Notes under the pieces: model-generated
Told to the model about the DNA's origin: nothing
What the model saw: the letters and a program-made list of their open reading frames with translations, nothing else
The model's database searches: none
Part shown: piece by piece, positions 11,010-24,045 of the stretch
How the letters are laid out: every line of letters starts with the position of its first letter
Position numbering within the stretch: position 1 is the stretch's first letter
NCBI GenBank assembly: GCA_026214975.1
Contig: CM047813.1
Location: 36,055,871-36,119,870, forward strand
Direction of reading: 5' to 3'
Length of the DNA stretch: 64,000 nucleotides
Origin: Gentiana macrophylla
Taxonomy: Eukaryota > Streptophyta > Magnoliopsida > Gentianales > Gentianaceae
Program-made: the position numbers and the translations under genes

Positions 11010-12450
11010 TCTTCATATGTAGTAACTCATGCACTAACACACATGTATATTAATTTACTACTTATTAATATATCAATTTTTTCGGTGTAACTACGTGTAT
11101 TATAGACTCGTCTAATACTAATCTAATCTATTGTCTGTTACTACATATTTTTTTGTTGTGACTACAGCCTTTGTATTTGTTTCTACACATTTTTTTCCTC
11201 TCAAATTACACCTAATTTATTAGTTGTTACATTACAATATATTTTTGATGGTACAACATGTTTCACAGTGTATTACTACATATTCTGGGTGTAACTACAT
11301 ATTTTTCAAAGGGTACAACTCATCCACAAATGAAGTAACACGATTTCACACCGGTTTCTTTAAAACACCTAGACGTAGTAATACCACGATGCAAACACCT
11401 CAAACGTAGGAACACATAATGTACACTCTAAACTCAACCCCGAACCCTAAAAACCCTAAACCTGTAGACCCTAAACCCTAAACCCCAAACCCGAACCCAT
11501 AAACTCGAACCCTAAACCTTAAACTCGAACTCTTGAACCCTAAACATGAACCCTAAACTCAACTCCCAACCATAAACCTAACCCTAAACATGAACCCAAA
11601 ACATTAAACATAAACCCCGAACCCTAAAAATAACCCCTAACCATAAACCTTAAACTTGAACCCTGAACCCTAAACGTGAACCCTAATCCATAAACATGAA
11701 CCCTAAACCTCAACCCTGAACCCTAAACCCTGAACCCTAAAACCCTAACCCTGAACCTTAAACCCTAAACCTAACCCTTAACTATGAACCCTAAACTCCT
11801 AAACACAAACTCAATTTCTAAACCCTAAACTATTTAACCCTAACTGAGCCCTAAACTCGAATCAAACTCCTAAATTTAACCCCTAAACTCCTAAACATGA
11901 ACCCTAAATTAATCTCAAACCCGTAACCTTAAACGCAAAGTTAGTGGTTCAAGTTTAGTGGTTTGTGGTTCAAAGCTTGTGATTGTTGTTGTGGTTTAGG
12001 TTTAAGGTTAAGTGCTTGTGGTTTAGTGTTTGTGATTCAGATTAGTGGTTTTGTGGTTTACGGTTTTAGTGGTTTAAGGTCTGTGGTTTAGATTCTGTGC
12101 TTGTGGTTTTGTGTTTAAGGTTTAATGTTCATGGTTTAGTGGTGTACATTATGTGTTACAATTTTTGTGGGTGGTTGCATAAAGCAGTGTTACTACGCCG
12201 GATAAAGGTTCACGAACCAACGTGGAAATAAGTGTTATTTCATATGTGGACTTTCATTATGTACTACATTATGCGTAGAATTCACATTCTTTGTATGTAG
12301 TGGTGCATAGTCGTGTTACTACACGATGAAAAGTGCACGGGTTACAACACGCATTACTACAGACGATGTTGATGTTACTACATGACTATTGTTATATGTC
12401 AATAATATTGAGCGGTGTTTGAATGATGGTGTTACTACATAGACATCGTG
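11010..12450. mobile_element. Foldback-like element with telomere-like core (left arm)
   Basis: The flanks (about 11010-11425 and 12145-12450) are degenerate inverted repeats of each other, rich in GTAGTAACAC/GTGTTACTAC-type words; for example ACATAATGTACAC at about 11415 faces GTGTACATTATGT at about 12143. The core is degenerate plant telomere repeat: CCCTAAA-type on the plus strand from about 11425 to 11935, switching to TTTAGGG-type from about 11940 to 12145. No coding capacity is seen. The right-arm copy is 61740-63170. Confidence 0.65.
11425..12145. repeat. Interstitial telomere-like repeats, two orientations (left arm)
   Basis: Dozens of degenerate AACCCTAAA units switch near 11937 to GGTTTAG units. 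The units vary (AACCCTGAACCCTAAAC, AAACTCGAACC), so this is an old, diverged array. The orientation (C-rich strand first, then G-rich) is the opposite of the head-to-head array left by an end-to-end telomere fusion. Confidence 0.85.
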
Positions 12451-12840
12451 TTATTTGTAATGGGAAGAAATTTTTTTTTAAATTTTATTTTAGAGTTGAC
12501 TAAATTGTTAACGCTGTTTGAATATAGGAAAATATGGAGTAACCAAATTAATACGCCAATTATTTTTTAGGAAATTGACTAGAAAATTAGCATGAAAACA
12601 AGATCCACTATCTAAACAAACATAAAACAAAACAAACCAATTAATACGCCTATAATTATGCAGGAAAAGAATTAGGAAAATAAATATAAATTCAATTTAT
12701 TTGATATCCATTATTTTTGCCCTTATAATCAATGGTTTTATTTTTCATTCTTTTACACAAATAAGACAGAAACCTGGCCATCTACTTACCTTTTTCTAGA
12801 AAAAATTGGGTCCAGCAACTCTACCGCTAATCTAAAAATT

Positions 12841-12843
<3 letters not shown>

Positions 12844-12891
<48 letters not shown>
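12844..12891. repeat. (AT)n microsatellite
   Basis: Uninterrupted AT dinucleotides; the right-arm partner is 61296-61343. The surrounding 12450-14128 region downstream of the left ATG6 copy shows no gene. Confidence 0.95.
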
Positions 12892-12895
<4 letters not shown>

Positions 12896-14128
12896 CTGAG
12901 ATAATAGGTTTTGATACATAAAGAATAAAATTAAAAATAAAAAGACCCCTTTAGTCTTTACTACTAACTACCGAGTAAAAAAACCAAACAAACAAGATGC
13001 GGCTGAGATGTCTTTTAGTAACGTGGCAACACTAAAATATTGCACCGGATAGATTACTATAAAAGATGTACCCAACGCGCCTCCGAATTACGCGACACGC
13101 ATTGCGCCGATAACGACACATCAGACATAAAGCTTTCTAATACATTATATAAAAGATATATGTATAATTATGGGTCGAATGTCAATAATTTAAAATTTTA
13201 ACGGGTCAGTGAGTAGATATTAGTACGTAAATTTTTTAAATAATATAAAACATACACTGAATTTTTTTTTTTTATTTTTTTTTTTAAATATGAGTCAAGT
13301 GAACCAAATGGTCACATAGTGCCGCCGCTCCCCCGATTTATAGTGGGTTGAGGGGCTCAATTATATATAGACGGCCACTTTGAACTGACGAGCAACACGC
13401 CTTTCAACACCGTGACCTATAAAGCATAAGACACTTGAAATGGTGAAAAATGAGATGCGATTTCAATCAAGACTCTGTCAAGCTACTGTGTCTAGGTACT
13501 TTTTCAGACGCATAAAATAACCCCTGCAACATACTCCCTTGATTTGTACAAGTTTTTAGCCCTGGCAATACCAGTGGCCATGGACTGACTTAATGGGAAA
13601 TAGATAGAAACATCCAATGCAAGTGCCTGGCTTCACTATTGCAATCCTGGTCTGATAGTCTGATACTATAAAATGCAGTTCCATTTTTCAAATTACATTT
13701 TCTAAGGTACTATCGAAAATTTCTGCTCAATTGAAGAATTGGTTTTGTGAACATTCGAGGACTATGCGTGACCGATTTGGAAATGTACAGAGGCAAAATA
13801 AAACGGAAGTGGAATACGTACGCACAACTGAAGAAGAAAAGGAATGAAAAGAAGTATCTTCATTAGGGATTTCCAAACTGACAAAATGGGAAGGTTTTTG
13901 GACGCCATCATGTAAACAGAAGCATTTCTATTAGTTTTTCCACTCTGAAAACTACTACCTCCGGCCCCAAAATATAATTCGCTTTTAACACATAATAAAA
14001 CTGCAGTCACACAAATGTTATGCTATATACACGCCTGAATTATACCATTTTTTATTTTTTTTTTGGTATTTTTGTATTTACAAGTTTAAGGCAATGCAAA
14101 ACTCAGAATTTGTCACAAGTGGGGACCT

Positions 14129-14172
14129 TTAATGTATAAATGAGCTTGTACCCTCATCAGAAGAGACCGCCG

Positions 14173-14218
<46 letters not shown>

Positions 14219-17200
14219 CAGCGGTCTAAAGTTTGTTTTTCCTATAAACCAGTAAAGAACCCACTTTAAGTTGCAGAGTGTGTACTTGAGTGCTTTTGTC
14301 CAATTTTCTTGTTTATTAAAGCTCTGTGTTATTGAATAATTCTCCACCTTGTCATTTTCAATTCTGCAACCAAAAAGTAACAATTTTACTTTCTGCCCAC
14401 ATAGCAGGAAGGCAAATTTAAATGCATAACACCTGTCTATTTGTTACAACTATTGATACAACGGTTGTACCATAAAATTTATCAAATAAAAAAAAATGCT
14501 TTAAAAAGTAATGAAGAAAGCTTACTTGTAAGGCAACTTAAAACATTTATCAGGAGAGGTGCTGTTCTCTTTATCTGTTGCACTTGCAAACTCAGCAAAC
14601 TCCTTGAGGTATGTCAAAAATAATAACATCGCCTTATCATAGCGGGTGCTCCAGAAAAGATTAACAGGGCCAAACCTGAGGAGGAACGTTAGAATCAAAT
14701 GCTTCAATATATGTATAAGACAGAACAGATGGACTAAGAAAAAGATGATATCTAAATGACTATTCGTACGTAGGGGGTTCAGTTACGTAGAATTCCCTCT
14801 TCCATTAAAGCAATTAATGACCCATTTGGATTTCTCTTAGAAAGCCACAACCAAAAGGATGTAAATCATTTGCTCACTCAAAAAGCGCATAAATATTCCG
14901 CGAGGAAACATGCTACTTACAGTTCATAAACATTGTTGCTTGCGCTAACAATACGTGGATAACTTCCTATAGGCAGTATTTTTATCTTAGACCTGGAAAC
15001 CAAAATATAAAGGAATCACAACACTGTAGACACTATTTTTTTCAATGCATAAGCCAGCCAAAACTGAATGACTGATTTACTGCAAAATTAGGACAGTACT
15101 GAAACTTGGGATGGAAATATTTGGCCATTGTATGAAGAAGAAGGCAAGCCTGGCCCCAAGCAGCATTAATCTCATCCCACTCAACCTAATCATAATATGA
15201 GTATTTTAAGTCATTTCATGCAATAAAGCAGTAGCATGAGAATCAATACATTTAGCCAAAGAGACTACCACATCCAGTGCGGCATAAAATGCATATGAAC
15301 ATGGCTATGTTGGAAAATACCTTCTTGTAGGCAAGCAATAACATGAGAAACAATAGAAATCTATCTGATCCAAACAGACTACTACATCTACGGCGGGTAT
15401 CAAGTGCCTAGTAGCATAAATATGTTTGAAAAGATCTTCATATACGCTTCGATGCAGAGCAATAACAATATGACCGATTTAATATGACAGCATTAAATGG
15501 AAGATACAATGACATTGCATGTCCTTCCTATATTTCTTCCTTTTTTTCCCCATTGATTTATAGAAATCTTAAAAGCACGTTATTTTTACTATAGTTTACC
15601 GAATTTTCGGAAGCCGAATTTAACCGGAAAGTTGTTGATGGTTCCAAAGTCTCCGTCGTTAGTGATAGGGAAGGCATCATTTAGCACATTAGTTCGCTTC
15701 AACAAATCTATATGAGCTTGAGAAACTTCAATTTTTGCAAGGACAGCATCCCTTTCCTCCTGTTCCAAATTCAACAAGCGTTAAGCACGGATGCAGACGT
15801 GAGAGGAACTTGACTTAAAAAAAGTTAAGATTTTATGTGTGGTGCTCATGTAAATTTTAAAATGTATTCTTGTGTCTGCCCAGTACTTCAGGGGAAGAGG
15901 TAGAATAACCCGAAAAAAATCAAACCTGGTGTGAGATTAATTGGAACTGAAAATTATTGAACTCATGCCAATAGCTGTAAACAGGAAAGAGACGAAATGA
16001 TTAGGCACAAACCCCCGAGACTAGCATGGTGAAAGAAAGCAGACCTATGTAGAATTAAGTAAACCATCTGTACAAAATAAAATAAATCACAGCTCTCTTA
16101 GAGCAAGGAAAGAATCAAGAATGAATTGCTTACTGCTCTTCTAAATCCTTGAAACGACTAGATTTTAATTCTAATTCCTTCAATTGAGCAGTAACATCTG
16201 CATATTGCTTTTCAGTTTCTGCAATGGCTGCTTGAAGTTTTCGCTCTTCTTCTTCTATCTTAGACAGAATACAAATATTCCCATGAGAATTAAACACCAG
16301 AAAGCACTTTTTTGGTATTATATTGTAGAAAAGAAAAGTGTAATGGAATAGTCGCAAACATTATCTAATAAATAGATTAAAATTCGCTTTGATAATACAA
16401 TGATGAGGTTGTTGATCGCAAGCATCCCAATTATGAATCCAGTTCTGGAATCATAACTGAGAGACTAAATGGAGGAAAAAAAGTAAAAAATCGAATGCAT
16501 TGGCAAACTTTATCCTTCTACAGTACGCACTAAAGATCTCATTGATGCGCACACCTTGAGTTTCTCTTTAAGAAATTCAGTCTGGCTAAGAATGTTTTGA
16601 TTCACCCTCCAATTGCTCAAGGCAGCCTTCATACGCTTGTATGTCCCTATTTACATCTTCAACCTCCTTATCAAGTTTATCAGATAGCAGTCGATGCACT
16701 TTCTAGACATAAAGGCAACTCCACCTAGAGATCATGAGTGCCAAAACCATATCATGAGATTTTCAAAATCAAAAGAACTGCGTATGCCAATGTTATACCT
16801 GTGTTTGGGTCAGAGCAATGTCAAAAGCACGATTTAAGACAGTTATAGTAGAATGGAAGTCAGATGAATTCTGGTGGATAGGAGCATCAGTTAATCCACC
16901 AGGTAAAGGCAAAGGAGTTGCAGGTCCATCAGAGCCAGACTCTGATTTGTAAACTGAAGCAGCTGGTGGAGGCAAACAACAAACGATTCTTCCATTGCTT
17001 TAGAAGACTGACTATCTCAGGTTGGGCACCTCCAGGACGAGGACGAGGAGGTGCCCCGGAAGTTGTATTCTTTTGTTTAGCCAGCACAACAAAGGAATTG
17101 TCCATGCGTGTTGAAGCCAAGACACTACTTGTTCCATGCATGGATACTTGACCCTGCAACGTGCCTGGAACAATCAACCACTAGAAAGTCAATGTCCTGA

Positions 17201-17669
17201 ACAATCATCCATGTTTTAATTTCACCACAAAGTCACTCAATCCTATCCTATCTCATCAAATACACACAATTTATGAGATGTGCATCCGTGAATCTCAATC
17301 ATGTAGACTTCTGCCTAGTAATTTATCTTCAATTCCTAAACACTAAAAGATAGGCAGTAAATGTAAATGCAGCTTAACCCCATAAATAAAGCATCAAAAA
17401 TTACAAGTAAAACTGACTCCACTGAAAACGAACTAGTTTGTATATTACGAAATCTATTTCAAATTCACAGCCATAAAAAAATAAAAGGTTAGGAAGCATA
17501 CCGGAGCGTGATGCTTCGAGGTGTACTTGTCGGCGTAAGATCTGACGCCGACGAAACATAGGGAATTACGGCAGTTTTGACAAAGGTATCGAGGAAGATT
17601 CGGGTCAACCGGCAGGGTCCGACCTCTGTCTTCCATAACCTTTCCGGTGTTGCTGCTGCCACTCTTCAT
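14129..17669 (-). pseudogene. ATG6: ATG6/Beclin 1, left-arm copy with frameshifts
   Basis: Inverted duplicate of the intact gene at 56502-60051, with the same ten-exon layout. Exons 7-10 (about 15190-14129) are clean and include [16 protein letters not shown] and [20 protein letters not shown]. The 5' half is damaged relative to the right copy: one base lost in exon 1 near 17519 (CTTCGAG for CTTCGGAG), one each near 17013 and 16975 in exon 2, two in a T-run in exon 3 near 16598, and several small indels around 15600-15640 in exon 6. The exon 1 reading therefore runs into SKHHAPVCF instead of SEASRSG. Substitutions include Gly to Ser (SSRFKDLEE) and Met to Ile (ILPIGSYPRIV). As assembled it cannot make full-length Beclin 1. 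It is either a decaying duplicate or an unpolished copy. Confidence 0.85.
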
Positions 17670-18632
17670 CTTGGATCCTATCTATCTAGTATAGAACAAT
17701 GGGAGAAATTTGAAGGTTATCTTCGTCGACAATTTTCATTTATAGCCAAAATCCGGTTTACAGCGAAATAGGATTTCGTTGTACCCTTCTACGGAACTCT
17801 CATCTCAAACTTGCAAAGCTTCCTTTAAAAATGATCAACACATTAAAAAAAAAGGGAAAAAAGAGTCAATTTTCTTTTATTTATATTAAGAAAATATACT
17901 CACTCACTTTTTTCACGTGAGTTCTATTGACACTCCGTTTTTTCCTTTTAACATCCATATTTTGATTATTTCTTTTCAACTTTCGCATCATGCATATATT
18001 TTTATTTTTAGTTCTGGCAATATTCTAGAACGCCGATTCTTTTCGACGTTAACGCCAGCGATCGACGCTTCTAAGTTGGCGACTTTTATAACTTAAACGT
18101 CGCGCTTATCGATTGCTTTTAAACAAAGAACGCCAATAAGATCATTGTTGCTTATTTAAAACCACCGACGCTATGCTTATTAAAAAATGGTGGCGTCAAG
18201 TAATTTTTGCGCTACCGCGAGTAATAAAAATACAAGAAGAAATATGGCGCGCCAATAAACCCTTTTAAGTGTCGAGGGAGAAGAAAATCACACAGACAAG
18301 AAATTAATTAATACGTTCAAAATGCGATGTAAAATAACAAAATTACACTTCATCCTCTGTGAATTAAAATTGTACCAAAATTTGAATTATTAAAATGAAG
18401 GATTGTGGAAAAATAATAAATACTGCACTGTAATCAGAAACGATGTATAAATAAAAATAAATTAAATTATGAAAAATGACATTTAAAAACCGGAGGGATT
18501 AATGATTAATGTGTTATGGTTTACTGATATATTAACATATTTATCCTTCAATAAAAACTTGTTTTGGATATGAAATTAGTGCAATAAATAAATATTTCAT
18601 TATGGGTGTCTTTTGGAAAAATAAAACATTAA

Positions 18633-18945
18633 AGCTCAGCTTGTTTTGGCTGAGTTTTTTATGAGTTTTTTTGTGTTTGCTTTTAGAAAGCTGATCAAGA
18701 ATGATTAGAAGTTAAGATGTTTTTTTTGAAATTTGCGTAGATTATAAAACGATTGGTGAAATAAAGTAGTATAATAAATAAAATAATGATAAAAGGTTAT
18801 AAAGTTGATAAAGTTAAATGATTTGGAGATAATTTAATATTTTTTTATTTATAAATAAGAAACGATTTGTAGTAAGAAATCAGTAAGATATTTGAATTGA
18901 AATGATATAAAAAACTCCAAAAAACTCTAACGAAAAACAAACTAA
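18633..18945. mobile_element. Tourist-like MITE (left arm)
   Basis: Counterpart of the better-preserved copy at 55184-55506. The ends read AGCTCAGCTTGTTTTGGCTG and, at the other side, CTCTAACGAAAAACAAACTA, imperfect inverted repeats. The interior is AT-rich and non-coding. Confidence 0.65.
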
Positions 18946-19027
18946 TTTAAATGGGGCATTGACATTATGAAATGACTATTTTTATGGGATAATTTTTTTT
19001 CTAAATATGTATATTTTTATGTAGAAT

Positions 19028-19029
<2 letters not shown>

Positions 19030-19098
<69 letters not shown>
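19030..19098. repeat. (AT)n microsatellite
   Basis: Uninterrupted AT tract directly beside the LTR-like remnant; the right-arm partner is 55030-55099. Confidence 0.95.
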
Positions 19099-19103
<5 letters not shown>

Positions 19104-19104
<1 letters not shown>

Positions 19105-19690
19105 TGATAAGCTGCTTCAAAAATGAGCCCATGAGTGACTAATTGGGCTTCTATTTCTAGACCCAAGTCGCAGGGTCCTCGGCCCATAAGGCCCTCGCAC
19201 TTTCAAAAGCCCGGCCAGATATCATCCAATTTCGCCATCGCTTGGCCGATATTAATCACGCAAAGACAAAAGAGATGGCCGACACTAGTTCTTCAACCCG
19301 CCTCTTAATATGCCGGTGATGAGCACTCGTGGGCTTACCTACTCACCCACTCACCGACTGCCTCGACCCGACTGCACTAAGCCCGCTAAACAAGCAAATA
19401 CGAGTTAAAGCTCGACGGTTACAAATTTACCGACACCCGCCTAATCGAGCGCAACATGACACCGCCACGCTTATTGTTCACATTTATCACTCTTGTAATC
19501 ATTGTATCCTTAGCCTATAAATAGCGGCACTATTCCCTTTGTAAATGACATGCTAATATTGACAATTGCAAATAAAACGCTGCCAATTTGTCGACTCGCT
19601 AAAGCTTTCAATTTGCTTTCAACATTCATATATTTTGTGGTGAGATCAGCTACTTAATTTCTTATATTGTGATAGTTTCAAAGAATATCA
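19104..19690 (+). mobile_element. LTR-like remnant (possible solo or truncated LTR), left arm
   Basis: The segment begins TGATAAGC beside the AT tract. It has a TATAAATAG box near 19517 and ends near AATATCA, followed by TTGGTTCC, which recalls the primer-site region of Ty3/Gypsy elements (TTGGCGCCGTTGCC-type). The right copy (about 54430-55025, minus) reads TTGGTTCCGTTGCCAGG at the same place, a better match. No gag or pol follows, only a poly-T tract near 19757. The short ORF 19329-19520 is not considered a gene. Confidence 0.45.
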
Positions 19691-19754
19691 ATTGGTTCCG
19701 CACCAGAAACGACGATTTTTATCGCTTTTCCGCCAGATTTCCACTACAAAAATG

Positions 19755-19785
<31 letters not shown>

Positions 19786-20969
19786 TCATTTTCCTGAAAG
19801 AAAACTACCATAATCCAGTGGTTTTCTTCATTTTTTTCCCATAAAAATCCCTAATCAACAAACAGTTCATCTCATCTTCATTTTTTTACAAAGAACATGA
19901 TGACAAACACCAGAACTACAACCTCTATTCTCCACGACGGCCTACCCGCCAAAACATGGAAAACGACGCCCAAGGCACCGCTATGATCATTGGTCTAACT
20001 GATGGCGAACGCGCTTGAGGGAAATATGATTTCGCTGACAATTTCATTTATAGCCAAAATCCTGCTTTGACGAAATAGTGATTTCGTCAGACACTTCTAC
20101 TTTAACTCTCATCTCAAGCTTTGCAAAGTCGGGCGCTCTTCCTTTGAAAATGATCAATACTACTCGTCCCACCAAAAGGTCCTTTTTTTTTTTCACGATA
20201 TTAAAAATAATTAATGCAAGCATGCTTAGCCATTATATCGACATATTTATCATTCACTTAATAAAAATTGTTTTTAATATTAAATTGGCAAGCAACAAAT
20301 AAACGCTGCACTAAGCAGATCTTTGGAAGAAAAAACATTAAATGATACGCTTTGTATTATAAAGTGACATTTCTATGAAATAATATTTTTTTAAATATCG
20401 ACACTTTATACGAGATAAATATAAGAATAAAGACTCATAGTAGAGCATCGTAAATCCTTTAAAAACTTTATTTGTAGATGCAAATAGAAAACGACATCAG
20501 ACGATACTCTATTTTTAATCAGAAAATACAGACTTCTCAAAAATTTACTTTACATCCGTAGATTCATCCAAATTTTGTACATTTTGCTTTATATCTTCCT
20601 CAGAATATATAAAGCAGATGATTCACGATTTTTTTTTTTGAGCAGATTAGTAAACTAAAAACGCAGATTTAAAATCATAAATATACATAATACATTTAAA
20701 GAAATTGACGCGAGTCATTTCAGTGACATCACAATTGTTATTTTTATTCACTTGGGTCTATTTTGAGCACCAAATATCGAAATTAATGTATTATACGTAC
20801 ACATTAAGTTTGCTTTTACTGGGGTTTTTTGGGAGTGGTTTTACCAGGTCTTTGAATTACAAAAATACCCACCTTGATAAAAGTACAAAATAAAATGAGA
20901 TGTCTTTTACACAACTAAAAGTTTTAATACACAATAATTTTTTTCACTTTTACCCTTTAAATTTATGTT

Positions 20970-21330
20970 TTTTCAGACTCGCTGATTCTCGACCGAATTG
21001 CATGTAACGTTAGTGCGATTATCGACTCACTTTAGTCGGAAAGTCTTTCCGACCGACAGATCGCGTGATTGAAACATTCAAAATTCTCGACTTAATTAAA
21101 TCAAAATAATCATCGCTTTGACTCAAATTGGGTCGAGTAATTTGCAAACGCTGGCTGATTCTTACCGAATTTCGTATATAAAGTTAAAAGTTTTTCGACT
21201 CAATTTTGGTCGTAAAGTCTTCCTGACCGTATTGGATATAGAAAACATTCAAAATTTCACTCAAATCAATCGTATTAATCATCGCTTTCGACTAAGACGG
21301 GTCGTAATAATTTATCGCGCGAAATGATGT
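20970..21330. repeat. Tandem pair of ~170 bp units (left arm)
   Basis: Two diverged copies of a unit containing ACCGAATT, GTCGGAAAGTCTTTCC/GTCGTAAAGTCTTCCT, then AAACATTCAAAAT and ATCATCGCTTT. The clearer pair is in the right arm at about 52783-53135. Confidence 0.6.
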
Positions 21331-22270
21331 TCTAAAAATTTCCTACGAATTTAAAGTCCCGAAAGTATGGAGCCATGCCCTCAATTTTTTCTAGCGCTTA
21401 TTTCAGACAACACCTAATCTACTCATACACCTCATCATGTGAAAAATGAAATTTATTTGTTACATCACACATATTATGCTTAGGATTTCTTAATTCTACC
21501 GATACACTCCATTTTCATTGCAAACTAAAAAATGGCAAACTTTATTATTAAAACCGTATTTTTATATTGCCACTTCAATCTTTTAAAATTTACCAAAATC
21601 CCCATCCTCAATTAAAAACGTCCCCATTGTAGAAATTCAATTAAGAAGAAAGCATAAAACCAGAATGATGAACTCCTTAGGTGGACCCATGATTTTTTTC
21701 CTGGGGAGGGGGATTCAAAAACAAGGTTAAAATAAATTTCTCACCTGCAAAGCTTTCAAACCCATGACTTTAAAATAAAAGAGAAAGTTTTCTAATTATT
21801 CGAACTAAATGAATTATCATATAAGACTCGGTCTAAAATATAATATACATAAACAATGCTAATATTATTGTAAGCGATGATACCAATTCGTCCTGAATTG
21901 AATGATTCGTGACCCTACCCTTAATACGATGGGTCCGTCCTCGCTTTAGTTCATACAAGAATTGATCAATCTCAACTCACACAATCTGAGTAAAATGTAG
22001 AACATGAAGAAAGTAGAATGCATGATATGAAGGAAGAAACTAAACTTGTTATTAGATTTGTTATTGGATTAGTATGTAAGCTCTATAAAGAGCAAAATGT
22101 TTCACTGCGACGATTTCGTCGTCTGGCCCTTTTATGTGGTTATATAAAGAGCTTAAAAGTTTCGCGGACGCCATCGCCTGGTTCTTTTATATAAAAACGA
22201 CGCCATTGAATTATAATAACAATTTCACCCTTCCTCCTAAGAATTAATTGCATACAAGCCCTCCAAACAA
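21331..22270. other. AT-rich intergenic stretch (left arm)
   Basis: No coding region recognised. A short repeated block around 22080-22200 (CTATAAAGAGC twice) corresponds to the right-arm tandem at 51880-52020. Confidence 0.5.
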
Positions 22271-22277
22271 ATACTAA

Positions 22278-22787
22278 TTGCTTACACTCGAATCTTCCAC
22301 AATCATCCTTACCAAGCAGACCACCGCCACCACTTCACCGCTTATCTTATGGATCTTCATCATCTTTTTCTCCACGATCGCTTATGAACCGCCTCGGTAT
22401 TTTCTTCCGACTCTAACGCAGACAAAGCGAGAGTTTTCTTCCGCCTTCCGTGAGGGAATGATGAATGAAAGCTCTTCAAAGCAAACAAAAACAAGAAATT
22501 GTAGACGAGACGCTTGTCGCTGGTCGGAGAGACAAGGAATCGCCGTCTCGCTTCTGGTGCAGGCATCGATTCATCACCTCGTGACGATATCCATTGAGTT
22601 GATCGAGGAATTTCGTAACGATATCCTTAGTGTGAGCCTCAAGGTCCGATTGCTCTCTCGTGGTTCTTTTTTCCTTTTCTGGCAATTTCGCTCTTCTAAC
22701 ATCAATTATCTTTTAATTTGTCATTGCAAATTATATTTATTCACGGTGGTTAGTTATTTTTTTCTCTTGATTTCACTTCTCATTTGA
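22278..22787 (+). other. 169-codon ORF of unknown status (left arm)
   Basis: Open for 169 codons here, but the matching right-arm segment (about 51300-51800, minus) is split into different short frames. The residues show no recognisable domain; the C-terminal third is hydrophobic (FFLFWQFRSS and a Leu/Ile-rich tail) but composition-driven. It lies about 500 bp upstream of the HD-ZIP IV remnant on the same strand and could be part of its leader. I would not call it a gene without transcript support. Confidence 0.25.
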
Positions 22788-23051
22788 TGTTTCTTGTAGA
22801 GTAGAAGATTTAAAACGGGTCACCGTAAAGTGATGATCTTGTTTTTCATCTCATTGGCATTTACAATTTTCTCCTTCTAAAATAGAAACCCAAGAATCTA
22901 GAAGTCGTATTTTTCATGTTCAACGGTGGGTAAGGCATTCCTCTTCAAAGAATTTTACTTATGAAAGTCCTGCACGTGGTGATCCACCACCCTTTCTCGG
23001 ATTTGTCCTTTCATCTTTGTAAATATACTTTCATTTGACGGTGTGAGTGAT

Positions 23052-23228
23052 ATGACTAAAGAGGGATTTTTTTGTTTGAAATAGAATATGTTTATTGATC
23101 AACACGTAGTATTTTGGATTGAAATGAAAAAGATGCACATATAGAGGTTAAATCGCTTAAAATGAAACATTGAGGATGAAAGTGCAAATTTTGTGAAACA
23201 AAAATGACTAAAAGTGCCTTTATCCTAA
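23052..23228. mobile_element. MITE-like insertion, copy 1 (left arm)
   Basis: Short non-coding element with inverted ends: GACTAAAGAGGGATTTTTTTG at one side and CAAAAATGACTAAAAGTGCC at the other. The inner words (CATTGAGGATGAAAGTGCAAA) are shared with the other copies at 23690-24045 and 25025-25310. The right-arm partner is about 50752-50930. Confidence 0.6.
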
Positions 23229-23689
23229 ACACAATTTGAGTATTATATGATTCATTCAAATGTATAGATCTTTTGAAGGTTTAAACTGAGGATGTTAAAT
23301 TTTTGGGGTTCAAAGTGAAAAGTCTAGAGGGGGAGAGTAATGCAGAGCAAAGGAGAACACTAAGGTCCCTCGAGTGGCTATGATCACAATAACTGTGGTG
23401 AAAATCATTCAAAACAAAGAAATATTATGATATGTCGGGTTCTCATATTCAAGAGCTTGAAAAGTTTGGCGATTTACTATTTCTTGATTCAAATTTCTAT
23501 TTGTTGTGTTGTATTATTACTGGAGAATGTTAGAAAATTACAAAGAATGGAATAATTTGTCGCTTTTTCCCCTCTTACGCTTTTAAGAGAATCTTCATCC
23601 CGATGAAAAGGCAAGGTTGGAACTTGGTAGGAAGTTAAGTTTGAAACCAAACAAGTTTTGCTTTGTAATAGAGAACTCAAATGAAGGTA

Positions 23690-24045
23690 AAATTGCTTGA
23701 TAAACACACTTTTGTCCCTTTGTTTCTCGATTTTTTGCATTTATGCTTTCAATGTTTTATCTTGACACTTTTACCCCACATCTGTTTTATTTACACTTTC
23801 ACCCAAAATGCCACATGAAAGGCCAATGAAAGTTTGACATGTGCAAAATGTACCTAAATTGTAAAATGTATGTAGAAAGGTAAGTCCAAAATGCCACATG
23901 TATAAGTGCCAATAAATGTTTGACATGTGGCAAATGGATCAAATTGTAAAATGTATAGATAAGTGGGTAAAAGTGTCAGATGAAACAAAGGGAATGAAAA
24001 TGCAGAATCAGAAAACAAAAGGGATCAAAAGTGTTGATATCCCTT
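23690..24045. mobile_element. MITE-like insertion, copy 2 (left arm)
   Basis: Non-coding, bounded by TTGATAAACACACTTTTGTCCC and GGGATCAAAAGTGTTGATATC. The interior repeats ATGCCACATG, AAATTGTAAAATGTA and GACATGTG words. It lies in an intron of the HD-ZIP IV pseudogene. The right-arm partner is 49912-50275. Confidence 0.65.

Larger units (their letters stand above)
17700..20110 (-). promoter_or_regulatory. ATG6 upstream region in tandem duplicate, left arm
   Basis: The sequence directly upstream of left ATG6 (about 17700-17840, with CAATTTTCATTTATAGCCAAAA and TTCTACGGAACTCTCATCTCA) recurs at about 20035-20165 (ACAATTTCATTTATAGCCAAAA, then CTTCTACTTTAACTCTCATCTCAAGC). Homology extends away from the gene through about 18640 and 20340. 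Between the two units lie the MITE (within the proximal unit), an (AT)n tract and an LTR-like remnant. The right arm has the same arrangement, so it predates the inverted duplication. Confidence 0.7.

Noticed and set aside
11425..12145. Telomere repeats as evidence of a chromosome end or telomere fusion
   Set aside because: Units are heavily diverged, orientation is opposite to a fusion, and the element is flanked by inverted repeats and duplicated in both arms.
19329..19520. 63-codon ORF as a gene
   Set aside because: Lies inside an LTR-like remnant, is not preserved in the right arm, and has no recognisable motif.
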